Assembly: GCA_019429445.1 (NCBI GenBank)
Contig: JAHYIW010000003.1
Span: 62,001-126,000, forward strand
DNA length: 64,000 nt
Direction of reading: 5' to 3'
Origin: Desulfuromonadaceae bacterium
Lineage (GTDB): Bacteria; Desulfobacterota; Desulfuromonadia; Desulfuromonadales; JAHYIW01
Shown here: positions 7,705 to 17,178 of the stretch, in pieces
Position numbering within the stretch: the first letter of the stretch is position 1
How the letters are laid out: every line of letters starts with the position of its first letter
Program-made: the position numbers and the translations under genes
The notes under the pieces: model-generated
The model's database searches: none
Seen by the model: only the letters and a program-made list of their open reading frames with translations
Told to the model about the DNA's origin: nothing

Positions 7705-9609
7705 CTAGTGCTCCCGCGATTTACTCGCCACCGCCTTCAGGCGACTGGCGAGCAGGTATTGTGGGTCGATGATAAAGATAATCCGACCGTCGCCGAGGAT
7801 TGTCGCACCGCTCACGCCGACCAGCAAGTCAAGCGGGAAGGACAGCGTTTTGACAAACGCTTCGCGCTGTCCCGAAAGCCGGTCGACAACCAGTCCGACC
7901 TTGCGACCCCGTGCCTCGGAAACGACAACCTGGATGGTGTCAGCGGGGGGCGGGGCGTCGATCCCGAGAACTTTACTCAGGGATAAAAGGGGAATAATCT
8001 CTCCGTCAAAGCGGGTAACGTTCTGCCGACCGGACAATTCAATCGAACTGCTCTCCAGTTCAAGCGTGCGAAACACCCGCGTGATAGGGATGCCGAGGGT
8101 CTCGTTGCCGCATTCAACCAGCAGGATACGAATGATTGCCACGGAGAGGGGGAGTTTTAACAAAATACGGGTTCCCTGCTTGGGACGCGAAGAAAACTCA
8201 AGCGTTCCGCCCAGATTTTCAACGGCGGATTTTACGATATCCATGCCCACGCCACGCCCGGAGGTTTCCGTTACGCGGGTGGCGGTAGAAAACCCGGGAT
8301 GACAAACCAGCTGTAAAACATCGCGAACCGGCATCGATTTAAGCTGTGTCTGGGAATAAAGACCGCTTTCCACTGCTTTGGCGCGGATGGCGCTGATATC
8401 CATACCCTCGCCATTGTCAGCAACTTCAATCAGCACAAGATCCTTCTCGCGCCACGCTTTGATGACGATTTCACCAGATTTTTCAATCCCGTGATCAATC
8501 GCATTGCGAACCATGTGCACCAGCGGGTCGGAAAGTTCTTCCAGAATTGCCCGGTCCATTTCAACGTCCACGCCTTCCAGGCGAAGATCGATTTGTTTGC
8601 CGGTTTTTTTGGCAAGATCACGCACCATACGTGGCAGGTGCCCGGTGATACTCTCCATCGGGGTCATGCGAACCTGCAAAACGTGATGATGCAGATCGGT
8701 GATCAGCCTGGCGAGTTGATCGAGTCCTGAACGTACGTCATGCCACTGTTCCTGATCAGCGGCGGCCTGCAACATGTAGCGGCTGGTTAAAAGTTCACCG
8801 GTCAGGTTGATAAACTGGTCAAGCAAGCGGGTGCGTACCCGCACTGTGCGTGGCGCGTCATCTTTGCGTGACGTCTGCGGCGCGGGATGGATTGTCGCGG
8901 CGGGGGACAGCTCACAGGTAACTTTGGCCACGTCGGTAATGCTGGCAAGCAGGGGCTGAAGATCGGTCGGATCACGGTCGGTTACGAGCTGAATCGACAG
9001 CCCGGAGAACGGTGCGCCGGAACGTAACTCTTCTTCGCTCGGGGAGCTGGAAAGAAGTTGGCCGAGACTTTTCACCTGGCGGAGAATCAGTAAGGCGCGC
9101 GCCGCCGGTGCTGCCGCATCTGTGGCCAGCGCGATCTGGATTTTCATGCTGGCTGTCTCAGGCGGAGCAGCGGTGATGGGAGCGGGAGTTAGCGGGGTAA
9201 GAGCAGGGACCGGTTGCGCTGGCGGTTCGGCCTGTGGAGCATTTTGCGGCGGCGCCGCAACCGCTAGAAACTCGGTGATATCGCGTTCGGGAAGATCGGC
9301 ATTTATATCCTCGACCAACCCTTCGAGGACGTCGAGACCGGCCAGCAGGCGATCAATAGCTCCGCCGGGCACACTGCCGCTCTGGCGAAAACCGTCGAGC
9401 AGATCTTCCAGGTGATGAGCCAGCTCGGCGGTTCGGACATAACCCATCGAGGCCGCCATCCCTTTAATAGAATGGGCGTCACGAAAGAGGGTATCGATAC
9501 ACTCGCGATCGTGCGGGTTCTTCTCCAGAGCAATCAGGAGTTGTCCCATGTTTTTGAGATGTTCGTTTGTTTCGGAAAGAAACATCCCGCGGTATTTGGA
9601 CATATCCAT
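7705..9609 (-). CDS. cheA: chemotaxis histidine kinase CheA
   Basis: The 634-residue protein shows, in order: an HPt domain with phospho-acceptor His46 in 'FRDAHSIKGMA'; an Ala/Pro-rich linker (about 115-155); a P2-like domain (about 155-235, 'ARALLILRQVKSLGQLL'); the dimerisation helices (about 250-330); a HATPase with N box 'VHMVRNAIDHGIE' and G boxes 'DNGEGMD' and 'GRGVGMDIV'; and a C-terminal CheW-like domain from about 495. It phosphorylates CheY (9633-10004). All key residues are present. Confidence 0.95.
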   Translation of the reverse strand: MDMSKYRGMFLSETNEHLKNMGQLLIALEKNPHDRECIDTLFRDAHSIKGMAASMGYVRTAELAHHLEDLLDGFRQSGSVPGGAIDRLLAGLDVLEGLVEDINADLPERDITEFLAVAAPPQNAPQAEPPAQPVPALTPLTPAPITAAPPETASMKIQIALATDAAAPAARALLILRQVKSLGQLLSSSPSEEELRSGAPFSGLSIQLVTDRDPTDLQPLLASITDVAKVTCELSPAATIHPAPQTSRKDDAPRTVRVRTRLLDQFINLTGELLTSRYMLQAAADQEQWHDVRSGLDQLARLITDLHHHVLQVRMTPMESITGHLPRMVRDLAKKTGKQIDLRLEGVDVEMDRAILEELSDPLVHMVRNAIDHGIEKSGEIVIKAWREKDLVLIEVADNGEGMDISAIRAKAVESGLYSQTQLKSMPVRDVLQLVCHPGFSTATRVTETSGRGVGMDIVKSAVENLGGTLEFSSRPKQGTRILLKLPLSVAIIRILLVECGNETLGIPITRVFRTLELESSSIELSGRQNVTRFDGEIIPLLSLSKVLGIDAPPPADTIQVVVSEARGRKVGLVVDRLSGQREAFVKTLSFPLDLLVGVSGATILGDGRIIFIIDPQYLLASRLKAVASKSREH

Positions 9610-9632
9610 AGTGGCGTTCCTGAAACGATACC

Positions 9633-10004
9633 TCAGCGGGAGGCAGTGACGATGCGGCGAACGATTTCCAACACCTGTTCTTCCTTAAACGGCTTGACGA
9701 TAAAGTCCTTTGCCCCGGTTTCAACGGCTTCGACAACCAACGCTTCCTGCCCGAGAGCACTGCACATGACGATGTTGGCATCAGGAAATTCGTGAATGAT
9801 TTCGCCAAGAGCCTCGATACCGCTTTTTAACGGCATGACGATATCCATGGTGACCAGATCAGGGCGGATGTCGCGGTAACGTTCGACAGCTTCGACGCCG
9901 TTCGCTGCTTCCCCGACAACTTCAAGGCCGCCCTTGATCATGATTTCCTTGAGCATGTTGCGCATAAACAGGGCATCGTCTACGATCATCACCCTAACAG
10001 CCAT
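9633..10004 (-). CDS. cheY: chemotaxis response regulator CheY
   Basis: This 123-residue stand-alone receiver has the acid pocket 'IVDD' (Asp9/10), phospho-acceptor Asp54 in 'VTMDIVMP', a Ser in 'MCSALGQ' and Lys in 'FIVKPF'. It is closer to the CheY of CheC/CheD-containing systems (B. subtilis, Thermotoga) than to E. coli CheY. AGGAGG lies just upstream of the ATG. It lies between cheW and cheA with short gaps, so one transcript is likely. Confidence 0.92.
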   Translation of the reverse strand: MAVRVMIVDDALFMRNMLKEIMIKGGLEVVGEAANGVEAVERYRDIRPDLVTMDIVMPLKSGIEALGEIIHEFPDANIVMCSALGQEALVVEAVETGAKDFIVKPFKEEQVLEIVRRIVTASR

Positions 10005-10019
10005 TCCTGCCTCCTGTCA

Positions 10020-10436
10020 TCAGTCTTCACCCAAGGATGATAATAGTTGTGGAACGTCAAGTAGATTAATCATCCCCTCATCACTGGTTAATACGCCGTG
10101 GATCAGTTGTTTGCTGCTGACCTCCGGTGTAACCGGCTGCATCCCCTCGGTGTCGAGGGAAACAATCGCCCCGACTGAAGTAAACGCCAGCCCCAGCGTT
10201 GCAATATTAAGGGAGAGGATAGCGACGCGCGCATCGCGCTGGTCTCCCTCGTAGCCAATCAGCGCGGCGAGATCAATAATTGGCACGACATTGCCGTGAA
10301 AATTGATTGCACCAAAGAGATGTCGCGGAGCCCGTGGAATATAGTGAAATGTCGGCGACTCGACAATTTCCTGGATGTAATCAATATGCAGCCCGAACAG
10401 TTCACGATCGAGGTGAAAAAGCAGAAACTGTTCCAC
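10020..10436 (-). CDS. cheW: chemotaxis coupling protein CheW
   Basis: The protein of about 138 residues is a single CheW domain ('QFLLFHLDRELFGLHIDYIQEIV', 'GAINFHGNVVPIIDL', 'GMINLLDVPQLL'). It links receptors to CheA. I chose the GTG at 10436, with GAGGA seven bases upstream; a TTG at 10442 overlaps the receptor stop but would sit almost on top of the ribosome binding site. Unlike many CheW proteins the second half has few charged residues. Confidence 0.88.
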   Translation of the reverse strand: MEQFLLFHLDRELFGLHIDYIQEIVESPTFHYIPRAPRHLFGAINFHGNVVPIIDLAALIGYEGDQRDARVAILSLNIATLGLAFTSVGAIVSLDTEGMQPVTPEVSSKQLIHGVLTSDEGMINLLDVPQLLSSLGED

Positions 10437-10438
10437 CG

Positions 10439-11728
10439 TCAATCCTCAATCACTTCTGCATCTGTGGCTTCTTCAAGCTTGAATCGTTCGACGACTTCCA
10501 GCAACTCTTCAGAAAGAGAGGAAAGCTCATTCGCGGCGTGTGACATTTCTTCCATTGAGGCGGATTGCTCTTGCGTCACTGCGGAAACTTCCTCCGTTGC
10601 CGCCGCGTTGTCAGAGACAACCTTGGCAATTTCCTCAATCGTCTGTACCATGTTTTTGGAGCTGCTGAGCTGTTTCTGCGAAAGTTCCGCGATGCTGGTC
10701 GCCTTGATTTGAGTGTTTTTAGCGGTATCGATGATTTTTTCAAACGATTGGCTGTTGATATCGATCGCCTGGTGGCTGCTATCCATCTCTTTGATCGTTT
10801 CCCGCATCGACACCTGGATATCCGCACTTTCGGCGCGGATCACCTCAATCAGGCGGGTAATCTCCGAAGCGGACGCCCCCGTTGAATCGGCCAACTTGCG
10901 GATTTCCTCGGCGACCACCGCAAAACCACGACCGTATTCACCGGCGCGGGCGGCCTCAATGGTCGCGTTCAGGGACAGCAAGTTGGTTTTTTGTGCAATC
11001 CCGGTGATGAACTCGACGATCGTTCCGACTTTTTGCACCTGGGCACTGAAGGCCAGGATCTTTTCGCCGTTGGTTTCAACATCGGCGAGCACCTGTTTCA
11101 TCTTAGTCATCGTTTCGCGGGCGTTGTCTCCCCCGCTCTGAGCCGCGCTGGCTGTTTCGCTGGCCGAAGCGGCAAGCTTGTTGGCCGAGGAGGCGATCAG
11201 GTCGATCGAGACCGCGATTTCCTTGATCAGGCGGGTCGAACGTTCAACCATCTCCGACTGCGTCTCCGCGCCGCGGCTGATCTGTTCAACGGTGCCCGCA
11301 ACTTCGTTGGTCGAGGCGGTCATTTGCTCCGAGGTTGTTGAGAGCCCTTGTGCTGAATGAGTAACTTTCTCTGCCGTCGTACGGATATAACCGAGAAGTT
11401 CGCGCAGGCTGTGAACGACCGTGTTAAGCGAAGCAGCAAGATCGCTGGTCTCGTCAGGAAAGCGCCCGGCATGTATTTCAATGTCCTGCGACAAATCCCC
11501 TTCTCCGAGCCGGTGCGCCGCCCCGGTCAATATCCTGATATTGCCGGTAAAGGCCTTGGCGAAGGCCGCCCCCAGAACCAGCCCGACAAGAATGGCACAG
11601 CCGACGGAAAAAAGTTGTTGCCATTCCGGGGGCACACCGGTCAGCGGAGTGATGATGTTGACCAGAACAATCGAACCGATGACAACGATAAAACCGAGGA
11701 TGAATTTATAACTGATCTCTACGCGCAT
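10439..11728 (-). CDS. methyl-accepting protein without periplasmic sensor domain
   Basis: The 429-residue protein has two membrane segments (about residues 8-26 and 38-58) separated by only about 11 residues. A HAMP domain (about 60-112) and a long coiled signalling domain follow, with the conserved tip '[36 protein letters not shown]' region near 245-285. There is therefore no ligand-binding domain outside; the signal must come through the membrane helices, the HAMP or a partner. The gene overlaps cheW by a few bases. The absence of an 'NWETF'-type C-terminal tether fits a system with no CheB in the cluster. Confidence 0.92.
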   Translation of the reverse strand: MRVEISYKFILGFIVVIGSIVLVNIITPLTGVPPEWQQLFSVGCAILVGLVLGAAFAKAFTGNIRILTGAAHRLGEGDLSQDIEIHAGRFPDETSDLAASLNTVVHSLRELLGYIRTTAEKVTHSAQGLSTTSEQMTASTNEVAGTVEQISRGAETQSEMVERSTRLIKEIAVSIDLIASSANKLAASASETASAAQSGGDNARETMTKMKQVLADVETNGEKILAFSAQVQKVGTIVEFITGIAQKTNLLSLNATIEAARAGEYGRGFAVVAEEIRKLADSTGASASEITRLIEVIRAESADIQVSMRETIKEMDSSHQAIDINSQSFEKIIDTAKNTQIKATSIAELSQKQLSSSKNMVQTIEEIAKVVSDNAAATEEVSAVTQEQSASMEEMSHAANELSSLSEELLEVVERFKLEEATDAEVIED

Positions 11729-11797
11729 TTATCCTCTCCTTTTAATAAAATCGATTGGCGGAATTATAGCAAAATTATCACGCATAAACAGGATATT

Positions 11798-12658
11798 TTA
11801 ATACGCCTCGGCCAGGGTCCGCCGGTAAATGCGTTCCGCAGGCGAGTCAACGGTGAAAAGGCGTCTGGTGTTTCCCTGAAGCGTCTCCGCTCGGCCAAGA
11901 ATGAGATAGCCTTCGGGATTAAGCGCCTTGGCGAAGCGGCGAAAAACGTTTTCCTGCTCATCCCGGGAGAAGTAGATCATCACATTCCGGCACATAATCA
12001 TGTCACAATCAGGGAAAAGATCTTTGCCAAGAATATTATGCTGGCGAAAGGTTACCATTTTACGGATTCTTTTCGCGAGATGAAAGTGGCGATCCTCCTT
12101 GACAAAGTAGCGTGCAAGAATTTCCGGCGGGACTTCGGCGAGGCGCTGCTCCTCATAGCGCCCCTGACTGGCCTGACGAATAATGTCATCACTCAGATCG
12201 GTCGCGAGAATTTTTACCTCCAGCCCCTTGCGGTCAAGATTGTCAAGCAATAAAGCCAGAGAATATGGTTCCTCTCCTCCGGCGCAACCGACGCTCCAGA
12301 TGTTGATCTCGCTGCGCCCGAAAGCGTGCAGTTTGTTGATCAGCAGTGGAAGAATCTTCTCTTCCAGCAGGATAAATGTTGACGGGTTGCGGAAGAACTG
12401 GGAGACGTGAATCATCAATGCCTCAACCAGCGAATCAACCTCCTGTTCGCTTTGGTGCAACAGGGCGATATAGGGGGTTGCCTCATGGAATCCGCAGCGC
12501 CGAATCCGGGTGGCGATCCGGCGTTTCAGACAACGATCTTTATACATGTCAAGATCAAGATCGCGGCGTGCCAACAACAACGCGCGAATCTCGGCGAAGG
12601 CGTCGTCAGGAAATTCCGAACCGACAAGAGGTTCACTGCCGGCAGATTGCTTCGTCAT
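11798..12658 (-). CDS. cheR: chemotaxis receptor methyltransferase CheR
   Basis: The 286-residue protein, the same length as E. coli CheR, has the N-terminal helical domain and 'HVSQFFRNPSTF'. Its SAM-binding motif is 'SVGCAGGEEPYSLALLL' near residue 123, with 'ILATDLSDDIIRQA' and 'DMIMCRNVMIYF' after it. It methylates receptor glutamates. I chose the internal ATG at 12658 downstream of GGAGG; the reading back to 12748 adds a hydrophobic non-CheR peptide. No cheB methylesterase is present in the cluster. Confidence 0.9.
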   Translation of the reverse strand: MTKQSAGSEPLVGSEFPDDAFAEIRALLLARRDLDLDMYKDRCLKRRIATRIRRCGFHEATPYIALLHQSEQEVDSLVEALMIHVSQFFRNPSTFILLEEKILPLLINKLHAFGRSEINIWSVGCAGGEEPYSLALLLDNLDRKGLEVKILATDLSDDIIRQASQGRYEEQRLAEVPPEILARYFVKEDRHFHLAKRIRKMVTFRQHNILGKDLFPDCDMIMCRNVMIYFSRDEQENVFRRFAKALNPEGYLILGRAETLQGNTRRLFTVDSPAERIYRRTLAEAY

Positions 12659-12769
12659 GGGATAGAAATATACCTCCAGTAGTACATTAGAGCATAAGAA
12701 AGGCGGCAAAGAAAGATCAAACCTCAGCAAAAACAGGTGAATGATCAAATTTCAGGGTTATTTCACCAG

Positions 12770-13771
12770 TCAGTCGCGAAAATGGTTGTAGCCTTGGGCA
12801 GGAAGATCAAACGCTTTATCCAGGTGGTCGGTAATTTGTCGCGCAGCGGGGTCTGCTAAGAGGTTGCCGATACAGGTTATCGGCAGGCCAGTGGTTGCCG
12901 ATAACTGTTCGATGGCCACCGATTTTTCTGCGGGCGAGCTGAAAAGCAATTCGTAATCTTCTCCGCCGTTCAGGGCCAGGTTCAACAGCTCAGGATCGTT
13001 TGACAGGGACGCGGCAAAGGCCTTCGATAACGGCAACGCCCGACCGTCAAGACGGCACCCCACTGCTGAGGCAGTCAAGAGATGTTCCAGATCACCCAGA
13101 AGTCCATCAGAAATATCAAGCATCGCCGTGGCCAGATGCTGGCGGGCCAGTTCACGACCGATCAACGTGCGCGCGACCGGGTTGTAATGGCGCTGCGCCA
13201 GTACCTCGGGAGGGTGCTCTCCACGTTGCAGCAGCGCCAGGGCCAAGGCGCTGTCGCCGATGGTGCCGGTAACGTAAAGCAGTTCACCGGCATGCGCCCC
13301 GGCACGGCAAATCATTTCGTCAGGGGGGACTGACCCGAGGATCGTCACGGCGATAAAAAGTGGTCCGGGGGAGCGGCAGGTATCACCACCAATCAGCACA
13401 ACGTCGTAGTCTTTGGCCGCGGCACGGACGCCAGCGAAGAACTGCTCGATATGGTCCAAAGGAAGATTCTTCGACATTCCGAGTCCCAGGGTGATATATC
13501 GCGGCGTTCCGCCCATGGCGGCAATATCGCTGACGTTGACGCTGACGCACTTGCGACCGAGCATGAACCAGTCGGTCCAGTCGAGACAAAAATGGATCGA
13601 TTCCAGCAGCAGGTCGGTGCTGGTCAGCAGCAGGTCAGTGGCTGGCAGCACCACGGCCGCGCAGTCATCACCGATCCCGAGGACCACGTCCGGCTGCGTT
13701 GCAGTGCCTTTGCGGATGCGTTCGATCAGACCGAACTCACCGATATTACAGAGTTTTATTTTTTGGTTCAT
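12770..13771 (-). CDS. thiL: thiamine-monophosphate kinase ThiL
   Basis: The 333-residue ATP-dependent kinase converts thiamine-P to thiamine-PP. Family landmarks are 'GEFGLIERI', 'GIGDDCAAV', 'LTSTDLLLESIHF', 'ALSDIAAMGG'-type 'NVSDIAAMGGTPRY', 'LIGGDTCRS' and 'ALNGGEDYELLF'. The ATG at 13771 begins at the conserved domain; the longer reading to 13870 would overlap the upstream PilZ gene and has no homology. No TPP riboswitch is visible and no other thi gene is nearby. Confidence 0.93.
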   Translation of the reverse strand: MNQKIKLCNIGEFGLIERIRKGTATQPDVVLGIGDDCAAVVLPATDLLLTSTDLLLESIHFCLDWTDWFMLGRKCVSVNVSDIAAMGGTPRYITLGLGMSKNLPLDHIEQFFAGVRAAAKDYDVVLIGGDTCRSPGPLFIAVTILGSVPPDEMICRAGAHAGELLYVTGTIGDSALALALLQRGEHPPEVLAQRHYNPVARTLIGRELARQHLATAMLDISDGLLGDLEHLLTASAVGCRLDGRALPLSKAFAASLSNDPELLNLALNGGEDYELLFSSPAEKSVAIEQLSATTGLPITCIGNLLADPAARQITDHLDKAFDLPAQGYNHFRD

Positions 13772-13805
13772 ACGTTGTCGGGTATGCTGTTGCGCCGGGA
13801 CAGGA

Positions 13806-14510
13806 TCAGATGTCTTCACGCAAGGCGCCGAGAACGCCCGGCGCAAGAGCAAAGAAGGTAAGCCCTTCACTGAAGACCCAGCCGGGGATTTTTTTGCGGA
13901 CCCGGGATAAATAATCGATAATGATAAAGTCGCGCAGTAGTTGACTCATTTCCGGCGCTATGCGCTGAAATTGAAGCCCGATCTGAGAACCGTTTACTTC
14001 ATGGTTGGAGGAAACATAGGAAACCTTGCTTTGCAACAGGACCGTTTTATTGCGCAAACGAAGCTGCAGCAGCATTTCTTCCTTTTTGATCAGTTCAAAG
14101 GGCAGATGGATTCGGCAACCGAGGTCAGACAGATTAATCAGGGTCGCGGTGACTGCCCGGTTGCGAACTTTGAGTTTGACATTCAGCTCCAGATTAATGC
14201 GCAGATGACACCGCGATGGCTTGAAAAAATAAGCTTCGAGAGTGCGCCACAGACGTTCGAGTGAAAGTGGGAAAACGAGCGTATTTCGCTCCTCGTTGTC
14301 TGTCGAACCGATACGCAAAACGTCAGCCCATCCCTTCCCGGCGATACAACCCTCCTCCGCCAGTAACAGCGCAGAGGGGGCGGGGGTGTCGCTGATCTGG
14401 TGTCCCCACTCCTCAATCAAGGCGCCGAGAAAGATGCCCAACGCTTCGGAGCGGGTGGCAAGGCCGACGAACTTGCGCTCGCGCCGCGATGTGCTGTTCA
14501 GGATTCCCAT
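13806..14510 (-). CDS. pseudo-receiver plus PilZ domain protein
   Basis: In this 234-residue protein the first ~95 residues look like a degenerate receiver-like domain ('KFVGLATRSEALGIFLGALIEEWGH', 'ALLLAEEG', 'FPLSLERLWRTLEAYF') without phospho-acceptor Asp. Residues about 100-205 form a PilZ domain with 'HLRINLELNV' and 'NLSDLGCRIHLPF', the (D/N)xSxxG part of the c-di-GMP site. The preceding RxxxR motif is incomplete, so c-di-GMP binding is uncertain. Standing just upstream of thiL and the che genes, it could feed c-di-GMP information into motility; this is inference. Confidence 0.75.
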   Translation of the reverse strand: MGILNSTSRRERKFVGLATRSEALGIFLGALIEEWGHQISDTPAPSALLLAEEGCIAGKGWADVLRIGSTDNEERNTLVFPLSLERLWRTLEAYFFKPSRCHLRINLELNVKLKVRNRAVTATLINLSDLGCRIHLPFELIKKEEMLLQLRLRNKTVLLQSKVSYVSSNHEVNGSQIGLQFQRIAPEMSQLLRDFIIIDYLSRVRKKIPGWVFSEGLTFFALAPGVLGALREDI

Positions 14511-14583
14511 GGATGTATTTCCATATTGATGTGCTCTTTACGCTGGTTGAATTCTAGCCCAGACCGATCGGGTTGCCAAGACA

Positions 14584-15345
14584 TTAAAAGAAATTTAACG
14601 TATTGTCGAGCAGATGACGCGGCTGAACGTTTCCCAGGGCATGCAAAACACTGCGGCGCAGGTGAGGAATATCGGTAGTGAGTTCCTTGACCAGCCGCTT
14701 CATGCGCTGGCGTTGCTGGTCGATCTGACCACAGACCGGACAGGCGCAGCAGATAATCGGCAGCGCATTGCGTTGCGCAAAGGTGATAATATCCTGTTCT
14801 TCGACATAGACCAGAGGGCGAATGACCGTGTGGATGCCGTTGTCCGCAACCAGCTTGGGGCTCATCGCTTTTAATGCACCGACGTAAAATTGATTGAGCA
14901 GCAGGGTCTCGATAAAATCATCCAGATGGTGACCGAGAGCGATCTTGTTGCAGCCAAGTTTTGTCGCCAGAGTGTAAAGAACTCCGCGGCGCAGGCGGGC
15001 GCAGAAGGAACAGTAGGAGGTGCCGGGGCGACGCCTGGCCTCAATTATTTCGTAACCGTTGGTCTCTTCCAGCCGATAGGCGAAAGCGAACTGTTGCAGA
15101 TGTTCTTCCAGGCGTTCCTTGCGATAGCCCGGATAGCCAACGTCGACATTGACCGCAATCAGCTCAAACTTGATCGGAGCACGGCGGCGGAGTGCGTCGA
15201 GCAGATGGAGCAAGGTGTACGAATCCTTCCCCCCCGACACCGCGACCGCAATGCGATCACCCGCTGCGATCAGTTCGAAATCTCCGATCGCCTGACCGGT
15301 GAGTTTTTTGAGTTTACGAAACAGGGCGTCTTCGGTAATCGCCAT
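14584..15345 (-). CDS. ttcA: tRNA 2-thiocytidine biosynthesis protein TtcA
   Basis: The 253-residue PP-loop ATPase thiolates C32 of tRNA. The PP loop is 'SGGKDS' (37-42). Two Cys pairs, 'CSFC' (112/115) and 'CPVC' (202/205), would hold the Fe-S cluster, and 'GHHLDD' is conserved. The ATG at 15345 follows GGAGG at 5 bases and was preferred to an upstream start. Family members range from about 250 to 310 residues. It is the first gene of the minus-strand array and is followed upstream by a strong bidirectional hairpin. Confidence 0.9.
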   Translation of the reverse strand: MAITEDALFRKLKKLTGQAIGDFELIAAGDRIAVAVSGGKDSYTLLHLLDALRRRAPIKFELIAVNVDVGYPGYRKERLEEHLQQFAFAYRLEETNGYEIIEARRRPGTSYCSFCARLRRGVLYTLATKLGCNKIALGHHLDDFIETLLLNQFYVGALKAMSPKLVADNGIHTVIRPLVYVEEQDIITFAQRNALPIICCACPVCGQIDQQRQRMKRLVKELTTDIPHLRRSVLHALGNVQPRHLLDNTLNFF

Positions 15346-15413
15346 GTCGCCTCCACAGGACTGAATCAAGGCGCTTATGTGTAGTCGATACGCAGCAAAA
15401 ATGCAAGGTGAAA

Positions 15414-15459
15414 GCTCGCGAAAAAGGGGCGACCTGCTGGCCGCCCCTTTTTCGCGAGC
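15414..15459. terminator. 18-bp perfect hairpin, bidirectional terminator
   Basis: GCTCGCGAAAAAGGGGCG and its exact complement flank a 10-base loop. The A/T-rich middle of the stem gives T runs on both strands. It lies between the pckA remnant and ttcA, and was presumably the original pckA terminator. Confidence 0.75.
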
Positions 15460-15473
15460 GCAACTGCTGCGGT

Positions 15474-15743
15474 TTAAATTTGCGGCCCGGCCTGAGTGAA
15501 GTCGGAGGTATTGTCGTCCTTGATGGACTTCTTCAAGTTGTCGATGAACATTCCGGCCAATTTTCTTGCCGTCGCATCGAACGCATCCTTGTTGGCCCAG
15601 GCATTACGCGGGTTGAGTCCCTTGCTGTCGACATCCTGCAGTTCCTTGGGCATCTTCAATCGAAACCAGCGCGATTGTTCAAACTCGGCCTGTTCGATGG
15701 TCCCGTCAAGGATCGCATTGACGCAGGCGCAAGTCGCAGCACA
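15474..15743 (-). pseudogene. pckA: 3' remnant of ATP-type PEP carboxykinase (pckA)
   Basis: The last ~89 codons of pckA are readable: 'VNAILDGTIEQAEFEQ', then 'LNPRNAWANKDAFDATARKLAGMFIDN' and the family C-terminus 'AGPQI'. E. coli PckA ends in the same pattern with 'AGPKL'. The upstream 85% of the gene, including the nucleotide and metal sites, is missing. The remnant is directly joined to the TAA stop of the efflux gene at 15744, in the same frame. The intact 3' end and terminator suggest the break happened inside a once functional pckA. Confidence 0.8.
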
Positions 15744-17177
15744 TTACGGCTGAGGTTGTTCCTTCCACCCTCCGCCAAGGACTTTGTAGAGTGTTGTCAG
15801 ATTGTTGAGGCGGGTCTGGTGGGTCGTAATTATCCCCTGTTGAGCAGCATAGAGGGTACGCTGGGAATCAAGTACCGCCAGGTAGCTGTCGGCGCCGTTG
15901 TCGTAGCGGGCCTGCGAGAGCCGGAAACTTTCTGCGGTGGCATCGGTGAGCGCTTGTTGGGCCGCGAGTTGCTCGTCGATAGTCCCCTTCTGGGCGAGAG
16001 CGTCGGCAACTTCGCGAAAAGCTTCCTGGATGGCTTGTTCGTAGCGGGCCACGGCGATTTCACGATCGACCTTTGCGACCTCAAGATTAGCCTGATTGCT
16101 GCCGCCAGTGAAAATCGGCAGGGTAATTTGCGGGGCAAAACTCCAGGCGCGTGAACCCGCCTGAAAGAGCCCCTCCAATTCGTTGCTGCCGGTACCGAAC
16201 GAACCAACCAGCGTGATGCGTGGAAAGAAAGCTGCGCGCGCGGCACCGATGTTGGCATTGGCCGCTTTGAGTAGATTTTCGGCCCGGAGGATGTCGGGAC
16301 GGCGCAGCAGAACAGCTGACGTCAGGCGCGGGGAGAGTTCATTCAAAGCGCAGGAACCATCGGTCAGCGCGGCAGGGAGAAGATCAACAGGGACATGTGT
16401 GCCAAGAATCGCCGCCAGGGTATTCTCGTCCCGTGCCACGAGATTGGTATAACGGGCGATATCGACCCGCGCGGCCGCAACGCTGGTACGGGCACGGTTA
16501 AGATCAATGACCGAAGAAACGCCGGCCTCGACGCGACTGTTGATCAAACGGTAACCTTCCTGCTGATTAGTCAGGGTTTTTTGCGCAAGGGCCAACCGTT
16601 CACGGTCGGCAGCCAAGGCCAGGTAGTTATTTGCCAGTTCGGCGATCAGGCTGATCTGTACGCTGCGGCGCACTTGTTCGGTGGCGAAGTACTGTGCCAG
16701 CGCCTGATCTTTGAGATTGCGTATCCGCCCGAACATGTCCAGCTCATAGGCGCTGACCCCGAGACCAACGCTGTACTGGTGAATTGTGGTGGCATTTCCC
16801 GTGCTCGAAAGATCGGCCGGTATCCCCTGTCCGCTGCCTGCGGCAACCCCGGCGAGCTGGGGAAAGAGCTCGGCTCTGCGGATCTGGTATTGCGCCCGTG
16901 AGCGCTCAATATTGAGTGCTGCGACGCGCAGGTCCCGGTTGTTTTCCAGTCCCAGCGCAATCAACTGGCGCAGTTTTGGGTCGGCAAAAAAATCCTGCCA
17001 GTGAAGATCAGCCACAAGCTGGGCAGACCCTTCAGCAGTGTCGCCCTGGTCGGCCGGGATAGTTGGCCATTGCGCCGGGACAGGCGCTTCGGGGCGGGCG
17101 TACTCAGGGGCCATGGTTGTGCAGCCGTTCAGACCGAGGAACGCCGCAGCAGTTATTGTCAAAAGTCGTTTTTTCAT
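15744..17177 (-). CDS. RND efflux outer-membrane factor (OprM/CusC family lipoprotein)
   Basis: The 477-residue protein has a lipoprotein signal ('LGLNGCTTMAPEYARP', Cys about 19) and two TolC-type repeats ('YQIRRAELFPQLAG', 'NIGAARAAFFPRITLVGSFGTG'). The duct helices and the typical end 'TTLYKVLGGGW' are present. It would form the outer-membrane channel of an RND tripartite pump. The ATG at 17177 starts directly after the stop of the RND fragment, as in intact mex/acr operons. The gene looks complete, but its inner-membrane partner is truncated and no membrane-fusion protein is present, so it may be orphaned. Immediately after the stop comes the pckA remnant. Confidence 0.88.
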   Translation of the reverse strand: MKKRLLTITAAAFLGLNGCTTMAPEYARPEAPVPAQWPTIPADQGDTAEGSAQLVADLHWQDFFADPKLRQLIALGLENNRDLRVAALNIERSRAQYQIRRAELFPQLAGVAAGSGQGIPADLSSTGNATTIHQYSVGLGVSAYELDMFGRIRNLKDQALAQYFATEQVRRSVQISLIAELANNYLALAADRERLALAQKTLTNQQEGYRLINSRVEAGVSSVIDLNRARTSVAAARVDIARYTNLVARDENTLAAILGTHVPVDLLPAALTDGSCALNELSPRLTSAVLLRRPDILRAENLLKAANANIGAARAAFFPRITLVGSFGTGSNELEGLFQAGSRAWSFAPQITLPIFTGGSNQANLEVAKVDREIAVARYEQAIQEAFREVADALAQKGTIDEQLAAQQALTDATAESFRLSQARYDNGADSYLAVLDSQRTLYAAQQGIITTHQTRLNNLTTLYKVLGGGWKEQPQP

Positions 17178-17178
17178 A

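Noticed and set aside
13771-13870. N-terminal extension of ThiL
   Set aside because: It overlaps the PilZ gene end and lacks homology; the conserved protein begins at 13771.
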